DNA from: Curtobacterium flaccumfaciens
Lineage (GTDB): Bacteria > Actinomycetota > Actinomycetes > Actinomycetales > Microbacteriaceae
Assembly (NCBI GenBank): GCA_029689965.1
Contig: CP121450.1
Coordinates: 1,674,001 to 1,738,000, forward strand
Length of the DNA stretch: 64,000 nucleotides
Direction: 5' to 3'
The translations under genes and the position numbers were made by a program. Below the pieces are notes generated by a model that saw only the letters and a program-made list of their open reading frames with translations, did no database searches and was not told the DNA's origin. Position 1 is the first letter of the stretch. Each line of letters begins with the position of its first letter. Below, piece by piece: positions 51,039-61,046 of this stretch.

Positions 51039-51521
51039 GTGGCACGACTGCACGCTCCCATCCGCATGCGGTGGAGCGACATCGACGCCTACGGCCACGT
51101 GAACAACTCCGCGATGCTGCGCCTCCTCGAGGAGGCGCGCATCGTGGCGTTCTGGGGCCCCGATCCCGAGGAGCTCGAGTCCGACGGGTCGATCCCCGAG
51201 CCGATCATCGACGGCCGACCTGGTTCGGGCACGATGACCGTGATCGCGGCACAGCGGCTCGAGTACCTCGCGTCGATCCCGTACTTCCGGCAGCCGCTCG
51301 ACATCCAGATGTGGATCGGGCGGATCGGCGGGGCGAGCATCGACGTCTCGTACGAGGTCTGGTCACCCGTCGGGCACGAGCCGGCGGTGCTCTACACCCG
51401 TGCGACGACGGCACTCGTGATGGTCGACGCTGCGAGCAACCGTCCGCGCCGACTCACCGAGGCCGAGCGTGATGCCTGTGCGCCGTACATCGAACCCGCG
51501 GTGCAGTTCTCCCGGCCGTAG
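51039..51521 (+). CDS. Acyl-CoA thioesterase, 4HBT hot-dog fold
   Basis: 160 residues, GTG start 3 bases after the ettA stop. APIRMRWSDIDAYGHVNNSAMLRLLEEARIVAF is the 4-hydroxybenzoyl-CoA thioesterase motif with the catalytic Asp, and RLEYLASIPYF, IDVSYEVW follow. Often adjacent to ettA in Actinobacteria and probably co-transcribed. Substrate unknown. Confidence 0.9.
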   Translation: MARLHAPIRMRWSDIDAYGHVNNSAMLRLLEEARIVAFWGPDPEELESDGSIPEPIIDGRPGSGTMTVIAAQRLEYLASIPYFRQPLDIQMWIGRIGGASIDVSYEVWSPVGHEPAVLYTRATTALVMVDAASNRPRRLTEAERDACAPYIEPAVQFSRP

Positions 51522-51577
51522 GGCGACGCGACAGGACCGTCCGGCGGGTCGGCCCGCGGTCGTCCGCGGGTCGTCCA

Positions 51578-51678
51578 CGCGGGACGCGCACGACGCTCCC
51601 CGTCAAGCCGGGACGCGCATCACGCCTCCGTCGCCGCGGGACGCGCACGACACCCTCGTCACCGCGGGACGCGCATCA
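51578..51678. repeat. Family 4: four copies of the tesB 3' end
   Basis: CGCGGGACGCGCA-type units at about 51579, 51609, 51637 and 51664, spaced 27-30 bases. Read on the minus strand each is the codons for MRVPR followed by a stop or near-stop; only the first one read (51664) belongs to tesB, the others are copies beyond its stop. Confidence 0.75.
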
Positions 51679-52513
51679 TGCCCTCCTGCGCGACGGACGC
51701 GAGCAGCCGCCCGTCCCGCGCGAACATCCGGCCGAACGCGAGTCCCGGCCGCCCTGTGCGCTCGGGGACTCCTGCGTGTACAGGACCCATTCGTCGGCCC
51801 GGCCGTCACGGTGCCACCACATCGCGTGGTCGAGGCTCGCGCTCTTCACGCCGGGCGTTCCCCAGGCGACCCCGTGTCGTCGCATGATCGGCTCGAGGAT
51901 CGACAGGTCGCTCGCGTAGCCGAGCACGGCCCGGTGCAGGGCCGGGTCCTCCGGCAGGTCCCCGTCGACGCGGAACCAGACCGCCTGGTGCGGGAGATGT
52001 TCCCCTGGACGTCGACGAACACCGGACCTTCGACGTGCCGCAGGTCGATGGACCGCTCGGCCCAGGCCCGAGCGATCGGGTGGTCGATCGCGGACAGGAT
52101 CGAAGCGGCCGACGGCAGGGACTCCGGCGACGGGACGTCGAGCGGGAACGGGTCCTGGTGCTCGATGCCGCTGTCCGGCCGCTGGAACGACGCGATCATC
52201 GAGAAGATCGGTACGCCCCGCTGGTACGCCTGCACCCGTCGGGTCGCGAACGAACGCCCGTCGTGGATGCGCTCGACGCCGAAGGTGATCGGCACGTCGA
52301 TGTCGCCCGGGCGCAGGAAGTAACCGTGCATCGAGTGGATGTCCCGGCCCTCGATGGTGGCCTGCGCGGCGACGACGCACTGCGCGAGCACCTGTCCGCC
52401 GAACACCCGGCCGCCGGGGACCAGTGGCTCGCGCCGGTGAGGATCGTCTCCCCGGTGCTGGCACCCGTGTCCTCGAGTCGGAGGGTCCGCAGGAAGTCCG
52501 GTTCGCCGTTCAC
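51659..52513 (-). CDS. tesB: Acyl-CoA thioesterase II (TesB)
   Basis: About 286 residues, double hot-dog fold. RVFGGQVLAQCVVAAQATIEGRDIHSMHGYFLRPGDIDVPITFGVERIHDGRSFATRRVQAYQRG is the first half; HQAVWFRVDGDLPEDPALHRAVLGYASDLSILEPIMRRHG and KSASLDHAMWWHRDGRADEWVLYTQESP the second, with the catalytic Asp-Thr-Gln region (DHAMW). Frame breaks near 52425, 51990 and 51760; repair of the last gives a tail ASVAQEGMMRVPR with the stop at 51659. GTG start. Confidence 0.9.
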
Positions 52514-52594
52514 ACCGGCAGTCTACGAGCGGGCGAGGCCCGCGATCGCGGTCGGTGGGGAACGTCGCCACCCCGCGATCACGGGTGCGGCCGG

Positions 52595-52600
52595 TAGGAT
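52595..52600 (+). promoter_or_regulatory. -10 box of the gene at 52611
   Basis: TAGGAT, 10 bases before the ATG. Confidence 0.4.
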
Positions 52601-52610
52601 CCGTGGTGAC

Positions 52611-53312
52611 ATGGGCACCTCGTTCACGCTTCCCGACGCAGCCTCGCTCGGAGACCTCCGGACCTACCTGGGACGAGCCGCGCGCATCGAGGACGGGTCC
52701 GTCCGCCTCATCGCCGACTCCGGGGTCCTCGCCGTCTACACGGCGATCCTCTACCCGATCGGTCTGCTCGACGAGCTGCCGACGGTGCTCGGCCTCCGCA
52801 CGTTCTCGCTCGCGGAGCCGGCGACGATCGACGCGGTCGTCCCGCTGGCGTCGCTGCAGGAGCGACTGCGGCTCCTCGCCGACGAGCAGGAGGCGGAACG
52901 CGCCGAGGGTGCCGATCCGACCCGCGCCACCCCGATCGAGGTGGAGCTCCCGCACGAGGTGCACACGGTGACGTGGGCGGCCATCTCCCCGCCTCGTGGC
53001 GGCTGGGTCCCGCTGCCGGACGTCTCACCTGAGCTCCTCCGTCGTGCGGCCCGCGACGGCATCGCCGAGGTCGCCGACGCCGTGCCGACCAATGCGGGCG
53101 AGGCGATCGTCCGCAAGGTCCGGTCGGAGGTCTGGGGCCGACCGGTCGCGGGCATCGAGCACGTCCCCGCCGGCGCCGGTTTCGCGGGCGAGAGCCTCGG
53201 GTTCCTCGGACACGACCCGGTGCGGCTGTTCGAGACCGGGCCGTGGAGCCGGCTGACCACCTCCCGCGGGCACGTCCTCGTCAAGCGCCGGGCGTGGACC
53301 CTGACCCCATAG
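52611..53312 (+). CDS. Conserved actinobacterial protein of unknown function
   Basis: 233 residues, intact. SLGDLRTYLGRAARIEDGSVRLIADSGVLAVYTAILYPIGLLDELPTVLGLRTFSL, then LQERLRL and TVTWAAISPPRGGWVPLPDVSPELLRRAARDGIAEVAD, and GAGFAGESLGFLG near the end. This resembles a protein conserved across Micrococcales near tesB or ettA; no catalytic motif is visible and no membrane segment. Soluble alpha/beta protein, function unknown. Confidence 0.7.
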   Translation: MGTSFTLPDAASLGDLRTYLGRAARIEDGSVRLIADSGVLAVYTAILYPIGLLDELPTVLGLRTFSLAEPATIDAVVPLASLQERLRLLADEQEAERAEGADPTRATPIEVELPHEVHTVTWAAISPPRGGWVPLPDVSPELLRRAARDGIAEVADAVPTNAGEAIVRKVRSEVWGRPVAGIEHVPAGAGFAGESLGFLGHDPVRLFETGPWSRLTTSRGHVLVKRRAWTLTP

Positions 53313-53351
53313 GCAGCGTCCTCCCGGATCGGCCGTGGTTGGCTGGGAACC

Positions 53352-54192
53352 ATGCACGTCTTCCTCACCGGCGCCTCCGGCTACATCGGTTCCTCGGTCC
53401 TCCGCGCACTCGTGGCACACGAGCACGAGGTCACCGCGCTCGTGCGCACCGACCAGAAGGCGCAGGCGGTCCGCGACGCCGGTGGTCGGGCTCTGGTCGG
53501 CGACGTCACCGACACCGAGGTCGTCCGCCGGCTCGCGCACGAGACGGACGCCGTCGTGCACACCGCCTCGGCGCAGGGCGTCGACGCGGACTTCACCGCC
53601 ACCGTGCTCGAGGCGCTGCACGGCACCCCGAAGCCGTTCGTCCACACCGGTGGCATCTTCACCTTCGGCGACTCGACGGACATCTCCGAGCAGTCCCGGT
53701 TTCGCCGCCGGCGATGACCGCGTGGCGCGCACCGAACGAGGCCGCCGTCCGGGCGAGCGACGTGCGCACGACGATCATCGCCCCCGGCATCGTGTACGGC
53801 CGGGTGCCGGCATCCCGGCGATGTTCGTCGGAGACGGCGAGCACGAGGTCCGCCTCGTCGGGGACGGGTCGCAGCGGTGGACGACGGTGCACACCGACGA
53901 CCTCGGCGAGCTCTACGTGCTCGCGCTGCACCGTGGCGAGCAGGACGGCTACGTCGTGGCCGCGACCGGGGACAACCCGACGGTGCGGGAGATCGCCGAG
54001 GCGGGCGCGCACGGCTCACCGGTCGTCGCCGAGAGCGTGGACGCGAGCCGTGACCGGTTGGGCACCGAGTACGCCGATGCGCTGCTCCTCCACCAGGAGG
54101 CCTCCGGCGCGCACGCGCGCGCCGCGTTCGGGTGGAACCCGACCCGGCCGTCGCTGGTCGAGGACCTGGCCGACGGTTCCTACGTCCGCTGA
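53352..54192 (+). CDS. Atypical short-chain dehydrogenase / NAD-dependent epimerase
   Basis: About 281 residues. VFLTGASGYIGSSVLRALVAHEHEVTALVRT is the GxxGxxG Rossmann loop; VHTGGIFTFGDSTDISEQ and TTIIAPGIVYGRG follow, with WTTVHTDDLGELYVLAL. The usual YxxxK pair is not evident, placing it with atypical SDRs. Frame breaks near 53700 and 53813. Role unknown. Confidence 0.83.
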
Positions 54193-54203
54193 CGCGACCG
54201 GAA

Positions 54204-54251
54204 GACGGCCTGGAGGCGCGTGGCGGGGTCGCCACGCGCCTCCAGGCCGTC
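54204..54251. repeat. Family 1 palindrome, copy 8 (perfect 21 bp arms)
   Basis: GACGGCCTGGAGGCGCGTGG with a C pairs exactly with GCCACGCGCCTCCAGGCCGT with a C, 6-base loop. It sits between convergent genes, 12 bases after the SDR stop and 30 before the haemoglobin stop. Confidence 0.92.
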
Positions 54252-54279
54252 TCCTGGTCACCCGTGCGCCGACGGTCCG

Positions 54280-54767
54280 TCAGTCGAAGGTGTTCGTCAT
54301 CGCGTGCGCGGCACGATCGAGGTAGGCCCAGAGCTCGGCCTCGTCCAGCGGCGCGAGGTCGAGCGACTCGACCGCGGCGCGCATGTGGCGGAGCCAGCGT
54401 TCCCGCGCCTCGGAGGTGATGCGGAACGGGTGGTGTCGCATGCGGAGACGCGGGTGGCCGCGCTGCTCGCTGTAGGTGCCGGGGCCGCCCCAGTACTGCT
54501 GGAGGAAGGCGGACAGGCGCCAGATCGCGCCGTCGAGGTCGTCCGCCGGGTACATCGGCCAGATCACCTCGTCCTGCTGGACACCCTCGTAGAAGCGCCG
54601 GACGAGCCGGTCGAACGTCGGGCGCCACCGATGCGCTCGTACAGCGAGCCCGTGGCGGAGACACCGTGTTCGCCGACCCTGAGCGTGATCGGCTGCGCCG
54701 GCACACCGTTCTCGGCGCCGCTGCCGGGCATCGGGACGCCGGCGGCAGGAGGGGTCGGTTCGGTCAC
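54280..54767 (-). CDS. Group II truncated haemoglobin (GlbO-like)
   Basis: About 163 residues. [67 protein letters not shown] (proximal His region HHPF) and REREWL-like [15 protein letters not shown] match trHbO; WGGP and the Trp-G8 type residue are typical. A ~40-residue Pro/Gly-rich N-terminal extension precedes the globin. One base is lost near 54630. GTG start overlaps the MscS gene stop (GTGA). Confidence 0.92.
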
Positions 54768-55840
54768 TGCGGGTCCCTCCCGGCATCGTGGTCGTCCGAC
54801 CGGATGGGTTGGCCGAGGACGTTCTTGCGGCCACGCCGTGGTTTGGTCTGCACCGGCGTGGGCTGGGTGCGCACGGTCCGGAGCCCGTTGATCGAGGTCG
54901 CGTTCTCCCAGCCCTCGGGCATGATCATCGCCATCGCGGGCAGTGTCACGCCGAGCTCGTCGACGGAGCGCTTGAGCCGGATGCGGAGCTCCCGGCCGAC
55001 GGCGTCGAGCTCCGAGGCCCGGGTCTTCACGACCAGGCGGAACACCATGCCGGCGTCGCTGATCGACTGCAGGCCCCAGATCTCCGGCTTCTCCACGATG
55101 CGCTGGCGCCACCGGGGTTCCTGCGACATCGTCACCGCCGCCTTGAGCAGCGCATCCTGCACGGCGTCGATGTCCGTGTCGTACGGCACCGTGATGTCGA
55201 CGAGGACGCGCGACCAGCCCTGCGAGAGGTTGCCGACGCGCAGGATCTGACCGTTCGGGACGAACCAGAGGATGCCGTTCACGTCGCGGATCTGCATCAC
55301 GCGGAGACCGACGTTCTCGACCACGCCGGTCGCCTGGCCGGTGTCGACGACGTCACCGACGCCGGCCTGGTCCTCGAGGATCATGAACACGCCCGACAAC
55401 AGGTCGCGGACGATGCTCTGCGCACCCACGGCGAGCCCGGCGGCGACGAGCGAAGCGCCGCCGACGATCCCGACGGCCGCGTTCGGGATCACGAGCGGGA
55501 TGATGACCACGAGTGCGAGCACGACGACGATCACGGTGGCCAGGTTCTCGAGCACGCTCCCGAGCGTCCGGGTCCGCTGCACGACGCGCGCCGTCTGGAC
55601 CGGGGATGCGATGAGGGCCTGCGTGTCGGTCGCGCCCTGGCGCTTCTTCACCCCGTTCACCACTCGGTCGACGACACCCTTGATCGTGTGCCGCAGGATG
55701 ACCCGCAGGATGATCGCGGCGATGACGGTGATGACGATCGTGATCGGGACGTGCCAGGTGTCGACGAACTCACCGAAGGTCTGCGTGACGACCTGCGCGG
55801 CGTCCGTGGGGGTCGGGGATGGGGTTGCAGCCAAGGTCAT
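54764..55840 (-). CDS. MscS-family mechanosensitive channel
   Basis: 358 residues, intact. TM helices near 25-50, 85-110 and 115-145: [48 protein letters not shown] is the pore helix TM3 and the start of the beta domain, followed by [28 protein letters not shown]. Relieves osmotic pressure. The basic C-terminus ([13 protein letters not shown]) is cytoplasmic. Operon with the truncated haemoglobin. Confidence 0.95.
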   Translation of the reverse strand: MTLAATPSPTPTDAAQVVTQTFGEFVDTWHVPITIVITVIAAIILRVILRHTIKGVVDRVVNGVKKRQGATDTQALIASPVQTARVVQRTRTLGSVLENLATVIVVVLALVVIIPLVIPNAAVGIVGGASLVAAGLAVGAQSIVRDLLSGVFMILEDQAGVGDVVDTGQATGVVENVGLRVMQIRDVNGILWFVPNGQILRVGNLSQGWSRVLVDITVPYDTDIDAVQDALLKAAVTMSQEPRWRQRIVEKPEIWGLQSISDAGMVFRLVVKTRASELDAVGRELRIRLKRSVDELGVTLPAMAMIMPEGWENATSINGLRTVRTQPTPVQTKPRRGRKNVLGQPIRSDDHDAGRDPQ

Positions 55841-55858
55841 GATCCGGTCGATGCTAGA

Positions 55859-55901
55859 GGGCGGGGCCTCGGCCTTCCCTGAGGAACGCCAAGACCCCGC
55901 C
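55859..55901 (-). terminator. Candidate hairpin after pepN
   Basis: GGCGGGG and CCCCGCC arms around about 28 bases, between the pepN stop and the MscS start. Confidence 0.4.
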
Positions 55902-55917
55902 GACGGTCACGAAGGAC

Positions 55918-58495
55918 TCAGGCGTCCGCCGCCTGCACCCGCAGCGCGCGCTCGGTGCCCGCGACGCTCTCGGACACGATGCGACGCAGCGCCGGCGTCT
56001 CCGGGTGCGCCTCGAGCCATGCGGTCGCCGCGTCCCGCAGCTCGGCCGACGCGAGCGGCGCCGGGTAGAGCCCCGTGACGATCGTGTCGGCGATGTGGTA
56101 GCTCCGCTCGGCCCAGATCCGCGTGAGCACGTCGAAGTACTTCGGGACGAGGCCCTCCAGCACGACGGGGCTGTTCACGTGCTGGAACCCGACCGTGGTC
56201 TGCCGCACGATCGCGTTGGGCAGCTCGGACGAGTCGACCAGGGACGAGAACGCCGCGAGCTTGCCCTCGGCCGTGGGGATCGTCGCCCGGGCACGCGCTG
56301 CCGCCTGCTCGCCCGACGCCGTCCTGTCCGCGGCGAGCTCGGCGTCGACCTCTGCGTTGCCGGCGGCACCCGCGAGCACGAGGCCCTCGAGCAGCTCCCA
56401 GCGGAGATCGGTGTCGATCTCGAGGCCGTTCAGCGTCACCGAACCGTCACGCAGCCCCGCGAGGGTGGCGACGTGCTCGGGCGTCGACGCGATCTGCGCG
56501 AAGAACTTCACGAACTGGAACTGCGCGTCCGATCCGACCTCGGCGCTCGCCGCGAGGTTCCACAGCGTGTCGCCGACGGTGCGGACGGTCGCATCGACCT
56601 TGGCCGGGGCGACGTAGTTGCGCGCGGTGAGGAGGAGCTGCGAGAGCGTGGTGCGGATCGTCGTCGACTCGGTCTCGGTCGCGATGTTGCCGAGCACGAG
56701 CCGGACGTAGTCGCTCGCGGGCGACTCCGCGTCGCGCGTTGCGTCCCACATCGCACCCCACACGATGGAGCGGGCGAGCGGGTTCGCGATCGACGCGAGG
56801 TGCTCGATCGCGGTGCTGCGGGACTGCTCGTCGAGGCGGATCTTCGCGTACGCCAGGTCGTCGTCGTTGAGGAGCACGAGGTCGCCGCGGTGGACCCCGA
56901 CGAGCTCGGGGACCTCGGTGCGGGCGCCGTCGACGTCGATCTCGACGCGGTGGGTGCGCTCGAGCTTGCCGCCGGCCGACGCGGTGTCGGCGCCGAACGG
57001 GGCGTCCGCGTCCTGCTGGAACGCGTAGACGCCGATCGCCAGACGGTGCGGGCGCAGCGTCGGGTGGTCGGCCGGTGCTTCCTGCAGGACCGCGAACGAC
57101 GTGATGGCGCCGGACTCGTCGACCTCGATCTCCGGGCGCAGCGTGTTCACCCCGGCGGTCTCGAGCCAGAGCCCCGACCACCCGGACAGGTCACGGCCGC
57201 TCGTCGCCTCGAGCTCGACGAGCAGGTCGCGGAGCTCGGTGTTCGCGTGGTGGTGCTTCTTGAAGTACGCCGACACCCCGGCGAAGAACGCGTCGATGCC
57301 GACCCACGCCACGAGCTGCTTGAGGACCGAGCCGCCCTTCGCGTACGTGATGCCGTCGAAGTTGACCTGCACGTCCTCGAGGTCGTTGATCGTCGCGACG
57401 ATCGGGTGCGTCGAGGGGAGCTGGTCCTGGCGGTAGGCCCAGGACTTCTCCATCGCCTGGAACGTCGTCCACGCCTCGGTCCACTCGGTGGCCTCGGCCG
57501 TCGCGATGGTGGAGGCCCACTCCGCGAAGGACTCGTTGAGCCACAGGTCGTTCCACCACTTCATGGTGACGAGGTCGCCGAACCACATGTGCGCGAGCTC
57601 GTGCAGGATCGTGACGACCCGGCGCTCCTTGATCGCGTCGGTGACCTTCGACCGGAACACGTACGTCTCGGTGAAGGTGACCGCGCCGGCGTTCTCCATC
57701 GCGCCGGCGTTGAACTCCGGGACGAACAGTGGTCGTACTTCTCGAACGGGTACGCGACGTCGAACTTCTCCTCGTAGTAGGCGAAGCCCTCTTGGTGATG
57801 TCGAACACGTACTCGGGGTCGAGGTACTCGGCGAGCGACTTGCGCGCGAACACGCCGAGCGGGATCGTGCGGCCGTCACGGCTGGTGAGCTCGTCGCGGA
57901 CGACCTCGTACGGGCCGGCGACGAGCGCGGTGATGTAGCTCGAGATCTTCGCGGTCGGAGTGAAGGCCCACGTGGCGATCTCGCCGTCGACGTGGGGCTC
58001 GGGCGTGGGGGAGTTCGAGACGACCTGCCACCGCGACGGCGCCGTCACGGTGAAGGAGAACTCGGCCTTGAGGTCGGGCTGCTCGAACACCGCGAACATG
58101 CGGCGCGAGTCCGGCACCTCGAACTGGGAGTACAGGTACACCTCGTCGTCCACGGGGTCGACGAAGCGGTGCAGGCCCTCGCCGGTGTTCGTGTACAGGG
58201 CGTCGGCGACGACCACGAGCTCGTTCTGCTCCTGCAGTCCGTCGAGCTGGATGCGCACGCCGTCGTTCACGGCCGCGACGTCGAGGGCGGTGCCGTTCAG
58301 CGTGATCGAGTGCACCGTCTTCGTGATGGCATCGATGAAGGTGGAGGCGCCCGGCGTCGCGGAGAAGCGCACGCGCGTGGTGCTGCCGAACGTCTCGGCG
58401 CCGCGGGTCAGGTCCAGCTCGACGTCGTACGTCTGCACGTCGACGATCGCGGCACGTTCCTGGGCTTCGATTCGGGTGAGGTTCTCTCCGGGCAC
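55918..58495 (-). CDS. pepN: Aminopeptidase N (M1 family)
   Basis: About 859 residues. N-terminal saddle domain ([25 protein letters not shown]), substrate motif [16 protein letters not shown], zinc motif [32 protein letters not shown], a barrel and a C-terminal helical domain (ERAP1_C-like, ending [23 protein letters not shown]). Removes N-terminal residues from peptides in the cytoplasm. Two bases lost near 57795 and 57730. GTG start gives [15 protein letters not shown], the usual actinobacterial N-terminus. Confidence 0.96.
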
Positions 58496-58604
58496 GGACG
58501 CTCCATCTTCGCGGTTGACGCGGACGGTCGTCGTCCGCGTGGGGGAGTCCCGGCACGGCGTCGTGCACCGGCGGGACGATGGGATCCAGCCTAGCGAGCG
58601 GGCG

Positions 58605-58610
58605 TACGCT
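58605..58610 (+). promoter_or_regulatory. -10 box of the DsbA-family gene
   Basis: TACGCT, 6 bases before the GTG; leaderless arrangement. Confidence 0.5.
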
Positions 58611-58616
58611 CGCACC

Positions 58617-59271
58617 GTGACGGACACGACTGTGGACAAGACGAACGAACGCACCGCTGGAGAGCGGACCACCGTGGAGTTCTGGTTCGACCCGAACTGC
58701 CCGTGGGCCTGGATGACGAGCCGGTGGGTCGGCGAGGTCGCGAAGCACCGTGACCTCGACGTCAGCTGGAAGGTGATGAGCCTCTTCGTCCTCAACGAGG
58801 ACCAGGACATCCCCGACGACTACCGGGAACGCACCGGAAGGGCCAGGTCTACCCGCGGATCGTGACGGCGGCACGCCTGCGCAACGGCGACGACATCGTG
58901 AAGCCGCTCTACGACACGCTCGGCGAGCACATCCACCACCGCCAGGAGAAGGACCGGAGCAGGTCGTCCCCGCCGTCCTCGCCGAGCTCGGCCTCGACGC
59001 CGATCTGCTCGACTACGCCTGGACGGATGAGGTCGACCAGGCCGTCCGGGCCAGCCACCAGGACGGCATCGACCGCGTCGGCCAGGACGTCGGCACCCCG
59101 GTGATCGCCGTCGAGGGCACCGCGTTCTTCGGCCCCGTGATCTCCCCGGCCCCGAAGGGCCAGGAAGCCCTCGACCTGTGGGACGGCGTCGTCGCCGTCG
59201 CGAAGGTCCCTGCCTTCTTCGAGCTGAAGCGCTCGCGCACGGTCGGTCCGATCTTCGACACCACCGCCTGA
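58617..59271 (+). CDS. DsbA-family protein, Rv2466c-like mycothiol-dependent reductase
   Basis: About 219 residues. [45 protein letters not shown] is the Rv2466c-type start; the active site here is CPWA, with a single Cys instead of [35 protein letters not shown] holds the cis-Pro loop (GTPVI). Frame breaks near 58840 and 58955. Actinobacterial relatives use mycothiol or mycoredoxin. Divergent from pepN. Confidence 0.88.
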
Positions 59272-59287
59272 GACAGCTGTCGCTGTC

Positions 59288-59329
59288 GGACGGGAGGCAC
59301 GGTGCGGGCTGGCACCGCGCCTCCAGTCC
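59288..59329. repeat. Family 1 palindrome, copy 9
   Basis: GGACGGGAGGCACGGTGC opposite GGCACCGCGCCTCCAGTCC, with a few mismatches because the left arm is the GACGGG version and the right arm the CAGTCC version. Follows the DsbA-family stop and precedes the toxin cassette. Confidence 0.85.
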
Positions 59330-59368
59330 CTGCTATGGTCACTTCCGTCCGGTGAAGTATCAGGGGGA

Positions 59369-59692
59369 TTGGGGATCTCGAGGGGAGAGTCGTACCGCGT
59401 TGACCGCGGGGAGTCCGAACGGACGGTCGCAGACGTGCGCGTCGCCGCGGCGAACGTCGCACAGCACGCGGCAGTGATGCGCGATGCACTCGACGCACTC
59501 ACGACCGCTGCTGGAGGATCGCCCGAGGTCGCTGCGGCGCTCGCGTCGTTCGCCGGGGAACGGGCGGCCACCGCGGAGCGGGTCGGGACGCACCTGCAGG
59601 CGGTCAGCGCTGTCGGAGTCGTCGCACTCGCGGCCGTCGACGAGGCTGACGCGCGGATGGCGAACGAGACGGCTCGGGCGGCACGCCAGTGA
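59369..59692 (+). CDS. Small WXG100-like helical protein
   Basis: 107 residues from a TTG, or about 85 from the in-frame GTG at 59435; neither start has a good ribosome site. VADVRVAAANVAQHAAVMRDALDALTTAAGGSPEVAAALASFAGERAATAERVGTHLQAVSAVGVVALAAVDEADARMANETARAARQ predicts a two-helix hairpin of about 100 residues, the shape of ESX/type VII substrates or effector partners. Its TGA overlaps the GTG of the next gene (GTGA). In such loci a small helical protein binds the N-terminus of the toxin and is exported with it; that role is inferred. Confidence 0.65.
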   Translation: MGISRGESYRVDRGESERTVADVRVAAANVAQHAAVMRDALDALTTAAGGSPEVAAALASFAGERAATAERVGTHLQAVSAVGVVALAAVDEADARMANETARAARQ

Positions 59693-60905
59693 CCGCGATC
59701 ATCGCGGCCGACGCCCTCGACGAGATCCGACTGGACATGGCGTCGGTCGTCGCGGCCGCAGCATCGCTCCGTGACGTCGCGGAGAAGGTCCGTGCGACCG
59801 CTTCCGACGGTGACCGGTCCTGGTCGGCGATGCCCGCGGCGTTCGAGATGGCCGGGGTGAGCGAGGCGATGCCGGCCATGACCCACCGGTCGACGACGGT
59901 CGCCGACGACCTCGCCGACAGCGTCGAGCGACTCCACCGTCTGCTGGACGGTGCGTCGTTCGAGTTCGCGGAGTTCCGCACCAGCCGTGCGGCCCTCGCC
60001 GAGCAGATCTCGTCCTTCGCCGGAGGTCTGCACGCTGCCGTCTCCCGCCACGATGCGGCGCTCCCCGAACCGCCCACCAGTTCCACGCCGTGGCAGCAGG
60101 TGCCCGCGCTCGCCGTCGAGGACGCCGCACTCCGCACCGCGGTGGCCGCTTGGAACGAGCAGTGGCAGTCGTGGCAGCGAGAGCTGGCCGGGCGGATCCG
60201 CGCGATCTCCGGTGGCGAGTCGACGTCCGGGCTGGCGACGGACGGGACCGACGTCCGGACCGCGAGCCTGGTGGCACCGATGCCGCTTCCGGGGTTCCCG
60301 TCGACGCCGTTCCAGTTCCCGTGGCCGTGGCTCGGCGCCGCGGTCGGAACCGCCGCGGGGAGCGGTTCGGCGGTCGGGGACTGTCGGCGCTCGGCCTGCT
60401 CGGCATCCTCTTCGGCCTGAGCGGCGACACGAAGCAGCAGACGCCTGCCGATGCGATGCGACAGCGGATGGCGCAGGCGGACCAGGACGCTTGGGCATGG
60501 ACGCACGACCCGCTCACCGGGAAGCCGCGCGAGGTGGCCGGTGGTGCTGGCATCATGACCGATGTCATCGGGCCGATGACGGGCGCGGAAGCTGACAAGG
60601 AAATTCGCGCGATCGGCCGGCCAGGAGACAGCCCGCCACATCGCGAGGTCGACACGCCTGAGCAGGTCGTGCAAGCCTGGCGAGACCTGAGTCGCGGTGG
60701 ACGCGCCACTGCGGACTCGACGCCGGATCGCATCGCCGTCGTGCTTCCGGACGGAACACGCATCCAGTACCGGCGGGACAGCAGATCGGGTGGCCCTGTT
60801 GTCGAGGTGCAACGCGACGGTGCCAAGCCGGTGAAGTTGCACATGCCGAAGGGGTCTGATCCCCACGACCTTCCCGATGATGCGAAACCCGAAGGATACG
60901 GATGA
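59689..60905 (+). CDS. WXG100-like polymorphic toxin candidate
   Basis: About 405 residues. Residues 1-100 are Ala-rich helices with RSWSAMP in the turn, like a WXG hairpin; a second helical stretch follows (EFAEFRTSRAALAEQISSFAGGLHAAV), a proline-rich loop (LPGFPSTPFQFPWPW), a Gly/Ala hydrophobic segment (LGAAVGTAAGSG, SALGLLGILFG), then a polar C-terminal domain from about residue 245 with DTPEQVVQAWRDLSRGG and DGTRIQYRRDSRSGGPVVEVQRDG. This long-head-plus-variable-tail layout is typical of secreted polymorphic toxins. One base is lost near 60375. Its stop overlaps an ATG (ATGA). Toxin activity not identifiable. Confidence 0.62.
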
Positions 60906-60940
60906 ACTTGCTGACCTACGACATCCTGGCAGCGACTTGA
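60902..60940 (+). pseudogene. Truncated start of a second immunity gene
   Basis: The ATG overlapping the toxin stop begins MNLLTYDILAAT and then stops. The next intact gene begins MNQLTYQLLADV with the same ATGA junction. Position and sequence suggest a remnant of a duplicated immunity gene. Alternatively the frame DELADLRHPGSDLKRGG, open to 61050, is the true toxin C-terminus after another base error. Confidence 0.45.
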
Positions 60941-61046
60941 AACGGGGCGGCACCCTCGCGGGGACCGTCGCAGTCGGGAACGACGAACCGGACGGACCAG
61001 GCAGTGCTGAGGGGATCGGACCACACGAACTATCGGAAGACGCTCA

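Noticed and set aside
56005..57777. 590-codon plus-strand frame opposite pepN
   Set aside because: Antisense shadow; pepN motifs on the minus strand are unmistakable.
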